From contig NC_073692.1 in assembly GCF_029784155.1 (NCBI RefSeq), forward strand, positions 234,750,503 to 234,814,502: DNA of 64,000 nt, given 5' to 3'. Numbering within the stretch: the stretch's first letter is position 1; every line of letters begins with the position of its first letter. This DNA comes from Uranotaenia lowii. Its lineage: Eukaryota > Arthropoda > Insecta > Diptera > Culicidae. The notes below the pieces were generated by a model. The model was given only the letters and a program-made list of their open reading frames with translations, ran no database searches and was not told where the DNA came from. Of this stretch, positions 11,793-22,135 are shown in pieces. Position numbers and translations under genes: made by a program.

Positions 11793-12507
11793 ATTAAAGG
11801 TTATATACTCCAATGCCTCGTACACAAATAAAATAAGCCCAAATATCAAATAATGTTTGTAAAGCAAATGTACGTTTTAAAAACTCTTTTTTCGTTGGAT
11901 TATTTTATCATGTTTTTTGTGGTTTGAAAAAAAAATCCATGTTTCCAAACACAAGTCATGATTATTTGGATAAAGCTGTAAAATTTCTATTTGAATGTAA
12001 AAATGAAAAATTCTAATAATTCAATTTTTGTTTTTTTATTACGTTTTAAAATAATGTGAAAAAATCCGGGAAAAATCCGTACTTTTCCAACAAACAACCC
12101 GGGCGACCGGATTTCCACAAATTTTGTGTCTAGTATGCGGGCAAGTCCAGATAAATTCGGGCAATCTTGCAACCTTAGTTAAACATGTGTTTCGTAATAG
12201 GATGAATAAACATTCAAAGGAAGTTATTATAAATTTTTATCAGCAAACCTCATAAGTATTAGTTATTCAATAATATGAAAACGATAAACTATGTTAATAA
12301 TCCCAACCAAAACTTTAAGAAGACAAAGCTTACATGGCAAAACATGATCTAATTTTTTAAACTTTCAAAATGCCAAACGAATCATTTTGTTTTATATTTT
12401 ATGTGAACCTGAGCATGGATGACAAAACTCCTCCAGTCGGCTTGTCCAGTGAAAGAGAGTAGTATTTTTTTCGTCTGCTGTGCGGGGAGGGATAAATCAC
12501 ACTGAAA
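11793..12507. other. AT-rich intergenic; possible hAT-MITE end near 12170
   Basis: Around 12050-12175, AAAATCCGGG, CCCGGG and ATTCGGGCAA are repeated and end in AATCTTGCAACCTTAG, a decayed version of the TTGCCA-type ends seen at 57.2 kb. The rest shows nothing. Confidence 0.35.
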
Positions 12508-12522
12508 TCAAGAGTGAGTTTG

Positions 12523-12840
12523 GCCCTTATTCTGCGCCGCGCGTGACGTGACGATTGTCACCTCACCTCGGAGTCACCGTGAGTTTTGTCACCTAATTCC
12601 CGGAGTCGATGTGGGTAAAGTGACTGGGGCTCATCCCCAGGTGAGTGACTGAATGAACACAATGGGTAAAATTTACAGTTTATTTTTGTTTTGTTCGCGC
12701 ATCGGATTTTCGGATTCAATTGTTGCGATAACGCGTGATAATTTTAGTTCGAAAAAGGCCAACATCGGATTGTAGGACGTTAGTAAGCCGGCCAGGAAGA
12801 AAAATCAAACTGTTAGTGCAACGTAGAAACCTGTAGACCG

Positions 12841-12843
<3 letters not shown>
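12523..12843 (+). other. GC-richer 320-bp segment between a direct repeat and the LINE poly(A)
   Basis: It lies between the 15-bp repeat at 12508-12522 and the T65 run. It contains repeated GTCACC, TGAGTGACTG and CCCGGAGTC words and no open frame of note. It is not part of the LINE 3' UTR as read. It could be an older repeat or flanking sequence. Confidence 0.4.

Positions 12844-12908
<65 letters not shown>
12844..12908 (-). repeat. Poly(A) tail of the LINE (65 uninterrupted T on the plus strand)
   Basis: Positions 12844-12908 are all T. On the minus strand this is A65 directly after the LINE 3' UTR. The exact length may be a sequencing or assembly estimate. Confidence 0.9.
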
Positions 12909-12909
<1 letters not shown>

Positions 12910-13124
12910 TGATGGTCCCACAGGCCCATTTGGGTCCTTCCTCCACCCCATACGCCTCTTTAGAAGTGGGAGGGACAGGTTATCCTTTGGATAATTGTGT
13001 TAACATATTTATGTCTTTTCTGTACATCTCAGTCTTTCAACTCCCGCGTATGTCCATCACTGTACAGATTCTCTGTCTGATATCACATGACATTTCCATC
13101 ACATTTTTATAATTCGTACATATT
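12909..13124 (-). other. LINE 3' UTR
   Basis: This is the 216-nt stretch between the ORF2 stop at 13125 and the poly(A) tail, with no other frame. The GTGGGACCATCAC end abuts the tail. Confidence 0.75.
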
Positions 13125-15914
13125 TTAAATGTTGTGCTTTACGTAGTGTACTGTCATTTTCTTAAAGCTGACTATGTTTGTGCAGTCCTTAATGCATTGT
13201 GGTAAGCTGTTGTACATTTTCAAACCATTGTAGAAAATAGATCTTTTTGTCATTTCTTTCCTTGCAGTTGGTAATCTAAAATCTCGTGCTCTTCTTGTAT
13301 TATGGCTATGTATGGCATTCCCGTACTGTAAATCCTCAGTTAAGTATGACGGTAACATTCCGTTTTTGATTTTATGCACGAACATTAAGCTATTGTAGGC
13401 AATCCTTTGCTTGACTGATAGCCATTGTAGCATGTCCAGCATAACAGCACTTGGAGTGTAGCGATTACAACGTATTACAATTCTCATTATTTTGTTCTGG
13501 ATCCTCTGTAGTCGCTTGATTTGCGAGTCTGAAGCGTGAAGTAAAATTGTGGAACAGTAATCAAAATGCGGCATAATAACTGACTTCACATAAATAATTT
13601 TTGACCAGAAAGTCAAAAATCTGTTTATTCGGCAAAGAACACCATATTTAATTGCTATTTTCTTGATAGTGTAGTCTACATGATCAATGAAGTTAAGCTT
13701 TTCATCGACTTGAATTCCAAGATATTTTGTCTGGCACACTCTTTCAATTATACATCCATCAATCAGTAAGCTTGGACAATCAACAATTTTGCGATTTCCA
13801 ATTATCATCCAGTTGGTTTTGTCGAGATTCAGACACAATTTTCTTTGTTTCAAAAACTCGGTAATGTTTTCTAAATCAGCATTTGCTTTTTGCATCACAA
13901 GGTCCAAGTTATCACCAGTCCAATAGGACACTGAATCATCTGCAAACAATTTAAGGTGACCGCCTCGCAAACACATTTTCAAGTCGTTGATGTATAGAAT
14001 AAACAAAATTGGTCCCAAGACACTGCCTTGAGGAACTCCCAATTTATTCTCTCTGTACTGCGAGTACGCAGAACCAAACTTAGTCCTTTGCATCCTTTTA
14101 CCTAAATAACTTTGAAACCACTTTAAGGCTGTGCCGTTTATCCCAATTCTTACTAAAACTTCCAATAGCTTCATTCGATCAATTGTTTCGAACGCTCTTT
14201 TAAAATCAAGGAATACAGCGACTGTGTAGTTGCCCTTTTCAATGTTACCTTTCCAGTTACGTAACAACAAATTTACTGCAGTCTCCGTCGAATGTTTCTT
14301 CCTGAATCCAGACTGTTCGTCGATCAAAATATCTCCTGACTCAATAAAAGATACCAATTGTCGTTTCACTGCTAATTCTAGCACTTTTTCTTGCAACTCT
14401 AACATGTTTATCGGTCGGTATAAGGTTGCTTCACGCGTATTCTTCTGTTTTTGCACAGGGATAACAGTCGAAAACTTCCATGTATCTGGCATGATACCTG
14501 ATTGCAGACTCGTGTTTATAATTTCGATCAACTGGCTAGCTAATACTGTTAGCGAATCTTTGAAAACTTTCAATGAGACGTTATCAATGCCCGCTGTGGG
14601 TTTCATGTTGTTCACAATTTCCCAAAACTCTTGAAAAGAAACATTTTCAAAAGAGCTTAAACTTCCACAATTATAATTTATCTGACTTAATCCGACATTT
14701 GAACCAGCTGCAATGCTATCATGGATTTCCATGACACTATCAATGAAATAGTTGTTAAACTTTTCAGCAATATCGGATTCATTTGTATATTCAGCACCAT
14801 CGAAACAAACTGACTCAACTTTGACACCATTTGGATTGGCCAAACGTTTTATAGATTTCCATAGAAGTTTACCATTATTCTTGTTTCTTTCAAGTTCATT
14901 TTGAACTGAGATATTTTTAGCTTCCTTAATTTTTTGTGAATATTCGTTTCGAGCCATTTTATATTTGAGCCAACGCCTCTCACATTTCTGACTTAGAAAC
15001 TGTTTGTATAAGTTATCTCGTTTTGTTTTCAATTGTCGAAGATCTCCATGGTACCAATGATTTACTAATTTTTTATTGATGCTTTTTTCATTCACAAGTG
15101 CCTTGACACTGTCTCTGAGTAGAAAATCAAAACGATTAACCAATTCGTTAAAATCTGAACAAACCAGTGAGGGCAAGCTTGACTCAATAATCTGACATAA
15201 TTCGTTTCTATTGTACCGACTCCAATCATTTACCATTTGAGTATTTATAACTTCTGCATTTTCTAATCTCAGGCCGACAAAAACACTAACTGACTCATGA
15301 TCTGATATACGTAAATCCGATAGAATAGTTGTCTCTGCGCTTTCAATATTAGTAAATACTAAATCGATTCTAGTACTGGAAGAAACCGTTATTCGAGTAT
15401 CTTGGGATACAACTTGTCGAAAACCACTAGCGTCCATAACTCTTTTCAATTCCCTGCACTCGGCTTTACAATTGAAATTGATATTAAAATCTCCACAAAA
15501 AATATTATCAATATCGTCGTGCACACACTCACTCAACCAGAGATTTTCCAGAATGTCTATAAAACGAGCATCACTAGCGCTAGGTGAATGATAAATTCCA
15601 CCAACGATGATACTTTTCCTTTCATCTCTCAATTTTAATGTCAGTATCCAGTTCATTTCTAGGTAAGCATTCAATAAAATGTCTACCTTAAATACATTTT
15701 GTACATAGATAGTAACTCCTCCTGTATGTTTCGAATGCGAGAAACAATTGAACATTGTGTAACCAATTAAGTTAAAAGTGTTCGGATTCACTTCTTCTGT
15801 AAGATGAGTTTCAACTAATACAACAACAAAAGGTTTTACACCTTCAATGACAACGCAAATCTCATCAAAATGATACATCAATCCACATACGTTTAAATAC
15901 AGAATCTCCGACAT
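13125..15914 (-). CDS. LINE ORF2: AP-type endonuclease plus reverse transcriptase (intact, 929 aa)
   Basis: ORF2 makes the nick and the cDNA for target-primed reverse transcription. The N-terminal third is an exonuclease-endonuclease-phosphatase domain: YLNVCGL at the start, VETHL, GGVTIYV, GGIYHSP, GDFNIN, RIDLVFTN and ISDHESV (about residues 1-220). The RT follows: TAGIDNVSLKVF, YRPINMLELQEKVLE, SGFRKKHSTETA, VFLDFKRAFETID (box A), GVPQGSVLGPILF (box B) and LFADDSVSYW (catalytic FADD), then a thumb with KYLGIQVDEKLNF. There is no RNase H domain. Domain order and lack of RNase H suit the CR1/Jockey group, exact clade not decided. No stop or frameshift occurs over 929 codons, and all catalytic motifs are present. 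The ATG at 15914 lies two codons after the ORF1 stop, in the same frame. Confidence 0.93.
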   Translation of the reverse strand: MSEILYLNVCGLMYHFDEICVVIEGVKPFVVVLVETHLTEEVNPNTFNLIGYTMFNCFSHSKHTGGVTIYVQNVFKVDILLNAYLEMNWILTLKLRDERKSIIVGGIYHSPSASDARFIDILENLWLSECVHDDIDNIFCGDFNINFNCKAECRELKRVMDASGFRQVVSQDTRITVSSSTRIDLVFTNIESAETTILSDLRISDHESVSVFVGLRLENAEVINTQMVNDWSRYNRNELCQIIESSLPSLVCSDFNELVNRFDFLLRDSVKALVNEKSINKKLVNHWYHGDLRQLKTKRDNLYKQFLSQKCERRWLKYKMARNEYSQKIKEAKNISVQNELERNKNNGKLLWKSIKRLANPNGVKVESVCFDGAEYTNESDIAEKFNNYFIDSVMEIHDSIAAGSNVGLSQINYNCGSLSSFENVSFQEFWEIVNNMKPTAGIDNVSLKVFKDSLTVLASQLIEIINTSLQSGIMPDTWKFSTVIPVQKQKNTREATLYRPINMLELQEKVLELAVKRQLVSFIESGDILIDEQSGFRKKHSTETAVNLLLRNWKGNIEKGNYTVAVFLDFKRAFETIDRMKLLEVLVRIGINGTALKWFQSYLGKRMQRTKFGSAYSQYRENKLGVPQGSVLGPILFILYINDLKMCLRGGHLKLFADDSVSYWTGDNLDLVMQKANADLENITEFLKQRKLCLNLDKTNWMIIGNRKIVDCPSLLIDGCIIERVCQTKYLGIQVDEKLNFIDHVDYTIKKIAIKYGVLCRINRFLTFWSKIIYVKSVIMPHFDYCSTILLHASDSQIKRLQRIQNKIMRIVIRCNRYTPSAVMLDMLQWLSVKQRIAYNSLMFVHKIKNGMLPSYLTEDLQYGNAIHSHNTRRARDFRLPTARKEMTKRSIFYNGLKMYNSLPQCIKDCTNIVSFKKMTVHYVKHNI

Positions 15915-15920
15915 TGTTTG

Positions 15921-17330
15921 CTATTTGCCATAATCTATGAAATTCCTAGCTTTTGAAAGTTGTTTTTTGTATAGTTCACACTCATAGCTCCACGCAGGAT
16001 GATAAATATCTAATTTCCCTGACTCAGAGTTTTCTATACAATTGAAGTTATAACAGTTGGTACATTTTTCGTAATCAGACGTACATTCATTAGTTTCATG
16101 ACTTTCTGCACATTTTGCACAACAAGCCTGTTCCTTGCATTGATCAGCTTTATGACCAAATTTCCAGCATTTGTAGCACCGACGCACATGTATTGCTTCG
16201 TAAACTCTACACCTATCCCAGCCAACATTGACTTTTCCGCGTTTCATCAATGTTGCGAAGGTTCCCGTGTCGACTTCAATCGTGGCTATCATAGGTTTGT
16301 GCTTCCATCTTTTATTTTTCTCGGTTTTTACTACAACGATTTCCGATTCGGTCAAAGTATTTTGTTGTTTTAAAGTTTTTATAAAATCCTGATCATTAAA
16401 ATTGTCTGTTTCCTCAAAACCCACAATTTTAACCCTAGGTCTTGCAGGTTTTTTTATTTCAACGATGTACTTCTTTCCGAATACGTTCTGAGAATGAGCC
16501 ATGAAATGAATTGCCTGTTCTTTCGTCCAACATCTTACTAGTACTTCTCCCGTGGATTCTAAATAGCGAACTGTTTTTACTCCCAGCGATACTGGATCTA
16601 AAGATGATCTTAGCTCTTTACGCGTGATTTCGATACTCTGTTCAGCAGACGGTTTTAAACGAACAGTTTCTCCTAATTTTCTCAGCGTAGTACTGTTTAT
16701 GTCTTTATCTACTGATTCAATTTCTCTCACCTGAATCTTTTTTGTTTGGACTTGTTCATTGACTACTGAACCAACTTTAGTTTGAGAAACATTTGATTTC
16801 AATACGTCAGAATAGGATACGTTTGGAATTTTATCACCGTCATCCAGTTTACGTTTTTTGGAATTAGAACGCAACTGATACCGGGCAACATGATTACTGA
16901 CATTGACTTCTGTCTTAGAAACTGAATTTATTTCATCGCATGCAACATTTAAAATTTGCTTATTTAGATTAATAGGATTACTCAATTTTTTATCCAACTT
17001 TTCAACTTTTGCATCCACCGCTTTTATCATTTCCATCAGTTTATTCAAATTTATGTCACAACTAGGTTTTTCAACACACTCGTCACAAACAAAAACAGCA
17101 TTTTTAATTTGTTTCAATACATCGTAGCTTGAGCACACCGCGCTGGGCAAACAGCTGATGTGATAAACATTCAAACAACTTCCATAACAGAGAACTTGTT
17201 CCTGTGTTTCTAAGATTCTCCCATCACAACCAGTACACAGCTTGGAACTCACTCTCAAGCGTTCATCCATCTCCACACACACATCAGATTCTGTTACCAA
17301 TCTATTGGAAACGGCTTGAAGCCGCTTCAT
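15921..17330 (-). CDS. LINE ORF1: PHD finger and CCHC zinc knuckles (intact, 469 aa)
   Basis: ORF1 proteins of LINEs bind the element RNA. A C4HC3 PHD finger is complete: C32, C35, C48, C52, H57, C60, C82, C85. A basic segment follows (RSNSKKRKLDD, about residue 155). Residues 385-451 hold zinc knuckles: a canonical CX2CX4HX4C (CYKCWKFGHKADQC), a shortened CX2CX3HX4C, and a third C/H cluster. Between them a region ending in VRRC suggests the RRM-like part seen in Jockey/CR1 ORF1. The ATG at 17330 is preceded by a non-coding 5' region. The stop is TAG at 15923-15921. The intact frame next to an intact ORF2 implies a young, possibly mobile copy. Confidence 0.9.
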   Translation of the reverse strand: MKRLQAVSNRLVTESDVCVEMDERLRVSSKLCTGCDGRILETQEQVLCYGSCLNVYHISCLPSAVCSSYDVLKQIKNAVFVCDECVEKPSCDINLNKLMEMIKAVDAKVEKLDKKLSNPINLNKQILNVACDEINSVSKTEVNVSNHVARYQLRSNSKKRKLDDGDKIPNVSYSDVLKSNVSQTKVGSVVNEQVQTKKIQVREIESVDKDINSTTLRKLGETVRLKPSAEQSIEITRKELRSSLDPVSLGVKTVRYLESTGEVLVRCWTKEQAIHFMAHSQNVFGKKYIVEIKKPARPRVKIVGFEETDNFNDQDFIKTLKQQNTLTESEIVVVKTEKNKRWKHKPMIATIEVDTGTFATLMKRGKVNVGWDRCRVYEAIHVRRCYKCWKFGHKADQCKEQACCAKCAESHETNECTSDYEKCTNCYNFNCIENSESGKLDIYHPAWSYECELYKKQLSKARNFIDYGK

Positions 17331-17619
17331 TTAAACACACCAAACACGATCGTGTGCGATCGTATCGAGACAAACACAAAAGAAAGAGGAAAAATACTTA
17401 TCGGCGGAATAGAGCCAAGTCCAAATAAAAATCCGGTCCAAGTTGATCTGTTGAATTCAACACCGTACTACCGATGCTTGGAAATTGCACTGTTCACAAT
17501 ATTAAAGAACTTGATCACTCTTTAACACACTATAAATTTGTTTTTCACAATAAAAATGCCATAAACATTAGCATCGGAAAATGATTGCATCTTTCGATTG
17601 CTAACACTAACACAAATTT
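17331..17619 (-). promoter_or_regulatory. LINE 5' UTR with internal promoter (inferred)
   Basis: This stretch lies between the ORF1 start and the right-hand copy of the 15-bp direct repeat at 17620-17634. LINEs use internal promoters, but no specific promoter element was identified here. Confidence 0.5.
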
Positions 17620-17787
17620 TCAAGAGTGAGTTTGAGGTTGAAAAAACCCCAAAACCGGGGTAAGTGAAGAATTTTTTGTGATGTAAGCTGCTCGATCGGA
17701 ACAGCCTAAATAAATTTGCAAAGTCAAAAGTTTATCAGAGGACTTTTTTATTTGATGTTTGTTTTCATAAAGTTCGAAGGCAACTAA

Positions 17788-18599
17788 GGGGGCATCCATA
17801 AATTACGTAACGCTCCTAGGGGGGGGGGAGGGAGTAATTTCGATCGTTACGAATTGTGACATAGGGGAGGGGGGGAGGTATGCTCATCGTTACGTAACGA
17901 TTTTTTCCTTAAAAAATTCAGTTTGATTGCAGCTATTTTGATATCATGCAATTTTGGCAGAATAATATGCAAACTAAAATCAGCTTAAAAATTGTGAGCT
18001 TCAATATGATTGAAACTGGATTGTAAGCTCTCCTTTTTAAAGATTCTGAGATAGATTCCTTAAAATGTGTATTGGATATCCGTGAAATAACCGTTGGAAA
18101 ACCGAATATTGATTACATTTATTCCCGAGAGCTCAATTCAATCTTAAGACGGAAATTTTACTATTTTTTCTCAATTGATTAAAAAAAATCAATTTTGATT
18201 ATTCCGACGAATATTACTAAGTGGAGTAACAAGTTATTCACTTTGAACAAAATTAAGTAAACAAGGTTAATCATCAGTTTACATGCACAGAGCAACTCGC
18301 AATAAGACATTCAATTTATTTGATCAGAGAATTATATCATCAATGAGTACTAAGAAACGATTCTGATCGATATTAATTCCGTTTTAAAGAACGTTAAAAA
18401 AATTTAGGTTAAAATCTTTTTTTTACCTTCGAAAATCAGTTTTTAAAAACATGAGAAAATCGGTGGAGGGGGGGAGGTAATTATCAGCGTTACGTAATTT
18501 TCATAGGGGGGTACGTCGAAGCGTTACGATTTGTGACATACGGGGGGGAGGGGGTCAAAAAAGTGCATTTTTTGCGTTACGTAATTTATGGATGCCGCC
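17788..18599. mobile_element. PIF/Harbinger-type MITE (812 bp)
   Basis: The ends are inverted: GGGGGCATCCATAAATTACG at 17788 and its reverse at 18575-18599 (CGTTACGTAATTTATGGATG, then CCGCC). Both are followed inside by G-rich GGGGGGGAG and GTTACG blocks that repeat. TAA flanks both sides (17785-17787, 18600-18602), the TWA target of PIF/Harbinger elements. No transposase is present. Confidence 0.8.
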
Positions 18600-19010
18600 T
18601 AAGTGCAGCTCTAGAGCCTTCCCCCGACGGTGAGCAGTAGTCTTCGAGATTAGCTGTATCGATACAGAAAGTTCGAAGCAACTTGTAGGATCCATCGTTC
18701 GACCAGATCTTTTTTCTTTTCGTGATAACTTGTAGTTTTTTTCCTATCAGTTATTTGATTGCTTTGATTGAAAATAATTCTTAGGGAGTAACCAACTTGT
18801 TTGAGCCAATATACAAATATTTCTAATCGTATAACAGCATTTTCTAAAACCGATCGACTGAATCAGAAACACTTCATATCGTACACTGTATCAAAAAATT
18901 GTCCGTACAGCACGCTCTTTGAAATCCAAACAATCAAAAATGCACTTTTTCAGTCAACAAAAATACTACAATTCCCTGCAGAAACTTGTCCTTTTTCTAG
19001 ATTAGTACAA

Positions 19011-20853
19011 CACCCAAAAGAATAAAGAAATTTTTTCTACGGGATTTTTCACGTAAACTATGATTTTGCTGCATAATATCGATTCTACGTGTGTTTTTAG
19101 TAAACACAGTGTGTAACGGAAGCCCTGGTAGTAACGACTTTACTTCCACATAATTGTTGCAAAAATTTCACGTAAAGTCTAAGTGAACGATTTCAATCCG
19201 TTTTGTGCGTTTGTCTTAAGCGTGTGGTTATAAATTCTTATTAGAAAAGGGAATTGTCAGACAACTGATTTCGTTAGCTGGTGTAAAATTTTTGTGTCTA
19301 ATGGAACTGTGGATTCAGCTTTGTCTTTGTGGTAAGTGATAATGATGCTTATGATTATCATGAATTTATTTTCGTTTTTCATCCCCTTTTAGCAATGGAC
19401 ACAACTCATCATTCGTTGAACCTGGTGACGATCGCTCGTTTTTTAGTTGGACTGTATGGAAAAGATGTTCAACAGAACATATGAACGCAACAAAGGTGAT
19501 TTATTTTTTATTTCAATAAATTTTTTTAATTAAATCATACTTTGAATTTCTGCAGGATTCCAAAAACCAAGCGAGCTGCGGGAGTTGAAGGAAAAGTGAT
19601 AAAATTGGTGTGAAAATAAAGTTTGTTCTCAATTAAATTTGGTTTTATTTTTTACCATAATAAACAAAATGAAAATACAAAGTAAAACAACATTAATTTC
19701 ATTCCTATACTAAAAATATTCCCAGTAGCTTTTACAAATACACGGCATTGAACGTACTTAAAATTCACGTAAATTGTGGGTGAGTTCCATGAAGCACGAA
19801 TTCTTATAGGGACGCGTTTACGCATTTTTTTCGTAGCATTTACGTGAAAATCATTTGGATAAAAATTATGTAGTTTTTCACGTAGCCGCTACGTGCAGAT
19901 TATTTTGGGTGAACCAAAATAATCTGCTCGTAGCGGCTACGTGAAAAACTACATAATTTTTATCCAAATGATTTTCACGTAAATTCGTGCTTCATGGAAC
20001 TCACCCACAATTTACGTGAATTTTAAGTACGTTTTAGGAATTGTGTTCGTCAAGTTATGTCGTGAGACGGAATACTATGTAAATAAAAATAAATTATTTA
20101 AGTACGTTCAACGCCGTGTATTTTTAAAAGCTTCTGAGAATATTTTTGGTATAGCAATGAAATTAATGTTGTTTTTACTTTGTATTTTCAGTTTGTTTAT
20201 TATGGTAAAAAATAAAACCAAATTTAATTGAAAATAAACTTTATTTTCACACCCATTTTATCACTTTTCCTTTAATTCCCGCAGATCGCTTGGTTTTTGA
20301 AATCCTGCAAAAATTTAAAAGTATGATTTAATTAAATAAATTTCTTATTTAAATAAAAAATAAATCACCTTTGTTGCGTTCATATGTTCTGTTGAACATC
20401 TTTTCCGTACAGTCCAACTAAAAAACGAGCGATCGTCACCAGGTTCAACGAAAGATGAGTTGTGTCCATTGCTAAAAGGGGATGAAAAACGAAAATAAAT
20501 TCATGATTATCATAAGCATCATTATCACTTACCGAAAAGACAAAGCTGGATCCACAGTTCCATTAGACACAAAAGTTTTACAACAGCTAACGAAATCAGT
20601 TGGCTAACAATTCCCTTTTCTTATAAGAATTTACAACCACACGCTTAAGACAAACGCACAAAACGGATTGAAATCATTCACTTAGACTTTACGTGAAATT
20701 CATGCAACAATTATGTGGAAGTTAAGTCGTTACTACCAGGGCTTCCGTTACACACTTTGTTTACTAAAAACACACGTAGAATCGATATTATGCAGCAAAA
20801 TCATAGTTTACGTGAAAAATCCCGTAGAAAAAATTTCTTTATTCTTTTGGGTG
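19011..20853. mobile_element. Inverted-dimer fold-back transposon (CACCCAAAA ends)
   Basis: Arm 1 (19011-19911) begins CACCCAAAAGAATAAAG and ends ATTATTTTGGGTG. After two A residues arm 2 (19914-20853) runs back as its reverse complement and ends CTTTTGGGTG. Each arm thus has both ends of a complete small element, so the whole is a head-to-head dimer. The arms differ by point changes and by two short indels around 19790-19850 and 20035-20110. Subterminal ACGTGAA words repeat. No transposase is encoded. The target duplication is not clear. Confidence 0.85.
19290..19640 (+). other. Intron-bearing micro-gene unit in arm 1 of the fold-back
   Basis: An exon ends at 19331 with donor GTAAGT, and intron 1 (19332-19392, 61 bp) ends TTTTAG. 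Exon 2 (19393-19495) is followed by GTGATT. Intron 2 (19496-19555, 60 bp) ends TGCAG. Exon 3 carries AATAAA at 19615-19620. Arm 2 preserves all four splice sites in mirror image. Three overlapping frames exist. In exon 3 the frame reading GFQKPSELRELKEK differs between the arms by three silent changes and one E/D change, so it is the best candidate coding frame (start ATG at about 19455 or 19464). No homology is recognised. The coding status is inference. Confidence 0.45.
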
Positions 20854-20920
20854 TATTAAAAATGTTTATGAATTAAACCAGGCATGTCAAACTCGTTTAG
20901 GTGTGCGGGCCAGAGGTGCC

Positions 20921-21376
20921 AGGTGTCCTGATTTATCAGGATTTGTCCTGATTTTCGAGGGCCCGTCCTGATTTTTCAAAAACTCTCGATTTGTCCTGAT
21001 TTCTGAAAATTAGCCCCTAAAATGTCCTGATTTGTCCTGATTTTCATAAAAAGTTCTTTAATATGATCGAATTTGTAGTTAAACTATGAGAAAATCGAAT
21101 AAGTGGGTCATAAAATAGTTAAAACCATTCAACAGATGGTAATCTTCGGTTCAGATGATATGTATATAATGTTTTCGATATGAACTATCGGCCAGCCAAC
21201 AAGCTGCTTGCTGTAGTTGCATAAATCGAGGTGTATACAGCACCTATATTGCGCCTTAAATTATGCAATCTATACTGAAATCCTTATTATTTTCATAAAT
21301 CAAGAGGTGTCCTGAAAAATCCTGATTTTTAACCCCGCGTTGTCCTGATTTTTGATGAAACCACCTGGCACCCCTG
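20921..21376. mobile_element. hAT-type MITE, CAGRGGTGCCAGGTG family (copy 1)
   Basis: TIRs are CAGAGGTGCCAGGTG and, inverted, CAGGGGTGCCAGGTG. The 8-bp duplication GTGCGGGC is perfect (20913-20920, 21377-21384). The motif TGTCCTGATTT is repeated about eight times in both ends, in both orientations. A full-length relative lies at 54346-54812. Non-coding. Confidence 0.93.
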
Positions 21377-21579
21377 GTGCGGGCCGCATTAAACAATTTC
21401 TATGACGTAGAGGGCCGCAGCCAAAATCAGTTAGAAAACATAACATATGAGTTTCGCAGAGATTAGATACAATACAATGGAATATAGTTATAAGTAAACT
21501 TGGAATGATATTTTGCGTTAAATTTTTATTAAAGCTTTTAATGTTTAACATTCTTATATTATAATGTTTATACTAGTTT

Positions 21580-22135
21580 ATTAATATCAGGTTGAAGTTA
21601 ATTTGTCACTGACGCTTTAATTATTGATGATAAATTTGTATCAGATAATCTCGAACGGCGAGAAGTTTTTGTAGCTAGTAACGATTCTAGGTGAAGTATG
21701 TATTTACCAAATGATGCAGCCTCATTAGATCTTTTCAGTTCTTGACACGTAGAGAAGTGCACAGGTTTTTTCTTTGGAAATTTGGTTGATCCATAAGCGT
21801 AACTGCGCTTGAAAGTTTTTTACATCAACACAAGCAGTTATGATATTTTTTTCTTTTCCTTGAAGTTTTAAGTTCAAATTTTGCAGGTGGCCAGTGAGAT
21901 CAACGGCAAATGCCAAATCCTGAACCCAGTCGTCTGCTTGAAGTTGTCCAACAGGTTCACCTGTCATTTCCAAAAATAATATTATTTCCTCTCGTAGCAA
22001 AATCTTTTTAATATTTTGTGGCAGGAAAGCCTTTAATTGCTTTGCGCATAATGCCTCTTGGTGAATTACACATTGAAAGTGAGAAAATTTGAAATTGCTG
22101 CGGTCTCCCTTATTTGTGTGCAATTTTGTGTGCAA
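21580..22135 (-). pseudogene. hAT transposase C-terminal remnant (GTF2IRD2/ZBED-like)
   Basis: The frame 21725-22135 contains CVIHQEALCAK, then LAFAVDLTGHLQNLNLKLQGK, a conserved stretch of hAT transposases of the GTF2IRD2/ZBED5 kind, in the RNase H-fold region near the dimerisation part. A frame change at about 21725 leads to SRRSRLSDTNLSSIIKASVT and QPDINKLV (21588-21720), the normal C-terminus. The N-terminal half with the BED finger and the first catalytic residues is not recognisable. It cannot encode a working enzyme. Confidence 0.8.

Noticed and set aside
12844..12908. T65 as assembly artefact
   Set aside because: It sits exactly at the 3' end of an intact LINE in the right orientation, so a poly(A) tail is the better explanation, though the length may be approximate.
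14230..14634. 134-codon plus-strand frame
   Set aside because: Antisense of LINE ORF2; no motif.
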